Below, piece after piece: positions 5,137 to 5,265 of a stretch of 5,265 nucleotides of DNA. This stretch comes from Nitrospirota bacterium (GTDB lineage Bacteria > Nitrospirota > Nitrospiria > Nitrospirales > Nitrospiraceae). The DNA is taken from contig JACQCB010000142.1 in NCBI GenBank assembly GCA_016201805.1, positions 1 through 5,265 on the forward strand, read 5' to 3'. The position numbers were made by a program, and so were the translations under genes. Within the stretch, counting starts at the first letter, position 1. Every line of letters begins with the position of its first letter. Below the pieces are notes generated by a model. The model made no database searches, had not been told where the DNA came from, and saw only the letters and a program-made list of their open reading frames with translations.

Positions 5137-5265
5137 ATGACGTGGCTGGTGCAAACCATGGAGCAAGTTGCCGAAGTGGATTTGACCAAGCTCTGGATGA
5201 AGGGCATCAAGCTGGTTCTCAGCCTGTTGATCCTGACGATCCTGGCCGCTCTGACCGGCGGCGTG
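5137..5265 (+). CDS. N-terminus of a membrane protein, cut by the window end
   Basis: Forty-three codons are visible with no stop. The first 20 or so residues are polar and probably amphipathic (MTWLVQTMEQVAEVDLTKLW). A hydrophobic segment begins after MKGIK and runs LVLSLLILTILAAL to GGV at the edge, the likely first membrane span. A basic residue pair just before the span suggests the N-terminus is cytoplasmic. The strong ribosome binding site makes the gene believable despite truncation. I do not recognise the family with confidence. The short N-terminal helix followed by a leucine-rich span resembles small multi-span proteins such as the PsiE-like family, but too little is visible to say so. 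It follows the CBS gene by 43 bases on the same strand, so a CBS-regulated membrane partner is a reasonable guess. Confidence 0.65.
   Translation, partial: MTWLVQTMEQVAEVDLTKLWMKGIKLVLSLLILTILAALTGGV

Overview
The window reads as a GC-rich Gram-negative chromosome segment, coded entirely on the + strand. It holds three tandem paralogues of the TolC-type outer-membrane efflux duct, followed by a smaller cluster: a 58-residue single-span membrane protein, a two-CBS-domain protein, and the start of a further membrane protein cut by the window edge. The G+C-rich coding sequence, the TolC-family secretion proteins and the AT-rich heptamer arrays between genes remind me of Nitrospirota (Nitrospira-like) genomes. 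That is an impression, not a proven assignment.

Region 1 (1-64) is a heptamer repeat array (CATTCAT-type) just upstream of the first gene's ribosome binding site. Region 2 (80-1558) is TolC paralogue 1, intact, with a Pro/Ser-rich linker and a long Gly-rich insertion in its first predicted outer-membrane hairpin. Region 3 (1606-3003) is TolC paralogue 2, intact. Region 4 (3006-3082) holds two opposed heptamer arrays that can fold into an imperfect hairpin; the only plausible ATG of the next gene sits in its loop. Region 5 (3040-4355) is TolC paralogue 3. It is broken: the first 95 or so codons and the remainder lie in different frames, and the sequence encoding the first outer-membrane hairpin is missing. 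It is either a pseudogene or an assembly error. Region 6 (4356-5265) has a short non-coding stretch with hairpins, then the small membrane protein, the CBS protein and the partial membrane protein, each with its own recognisable ribosome binding site.

The three ducts share KALVIL, a lone cysteine, SKLDLDL, RPELLG and PLFTG at matching places, so they probably arose by local duplication. TolC-type proteins work as trimers docked to periplasmic adaptors and inner-membrane pumps. No adaptor or pump gene is visible here, so the partners must lie outside the window or elsewhere. The downstream CBS cluster has no sequence-evident link to efflux. I see no CRISPR array, tRNA, rRNA, transposase or defence gene. 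The points most worth a second look are the tandem duct trio, the out-of-frame deletion in its third member, and the heptamer arrays at two of its gene starts.
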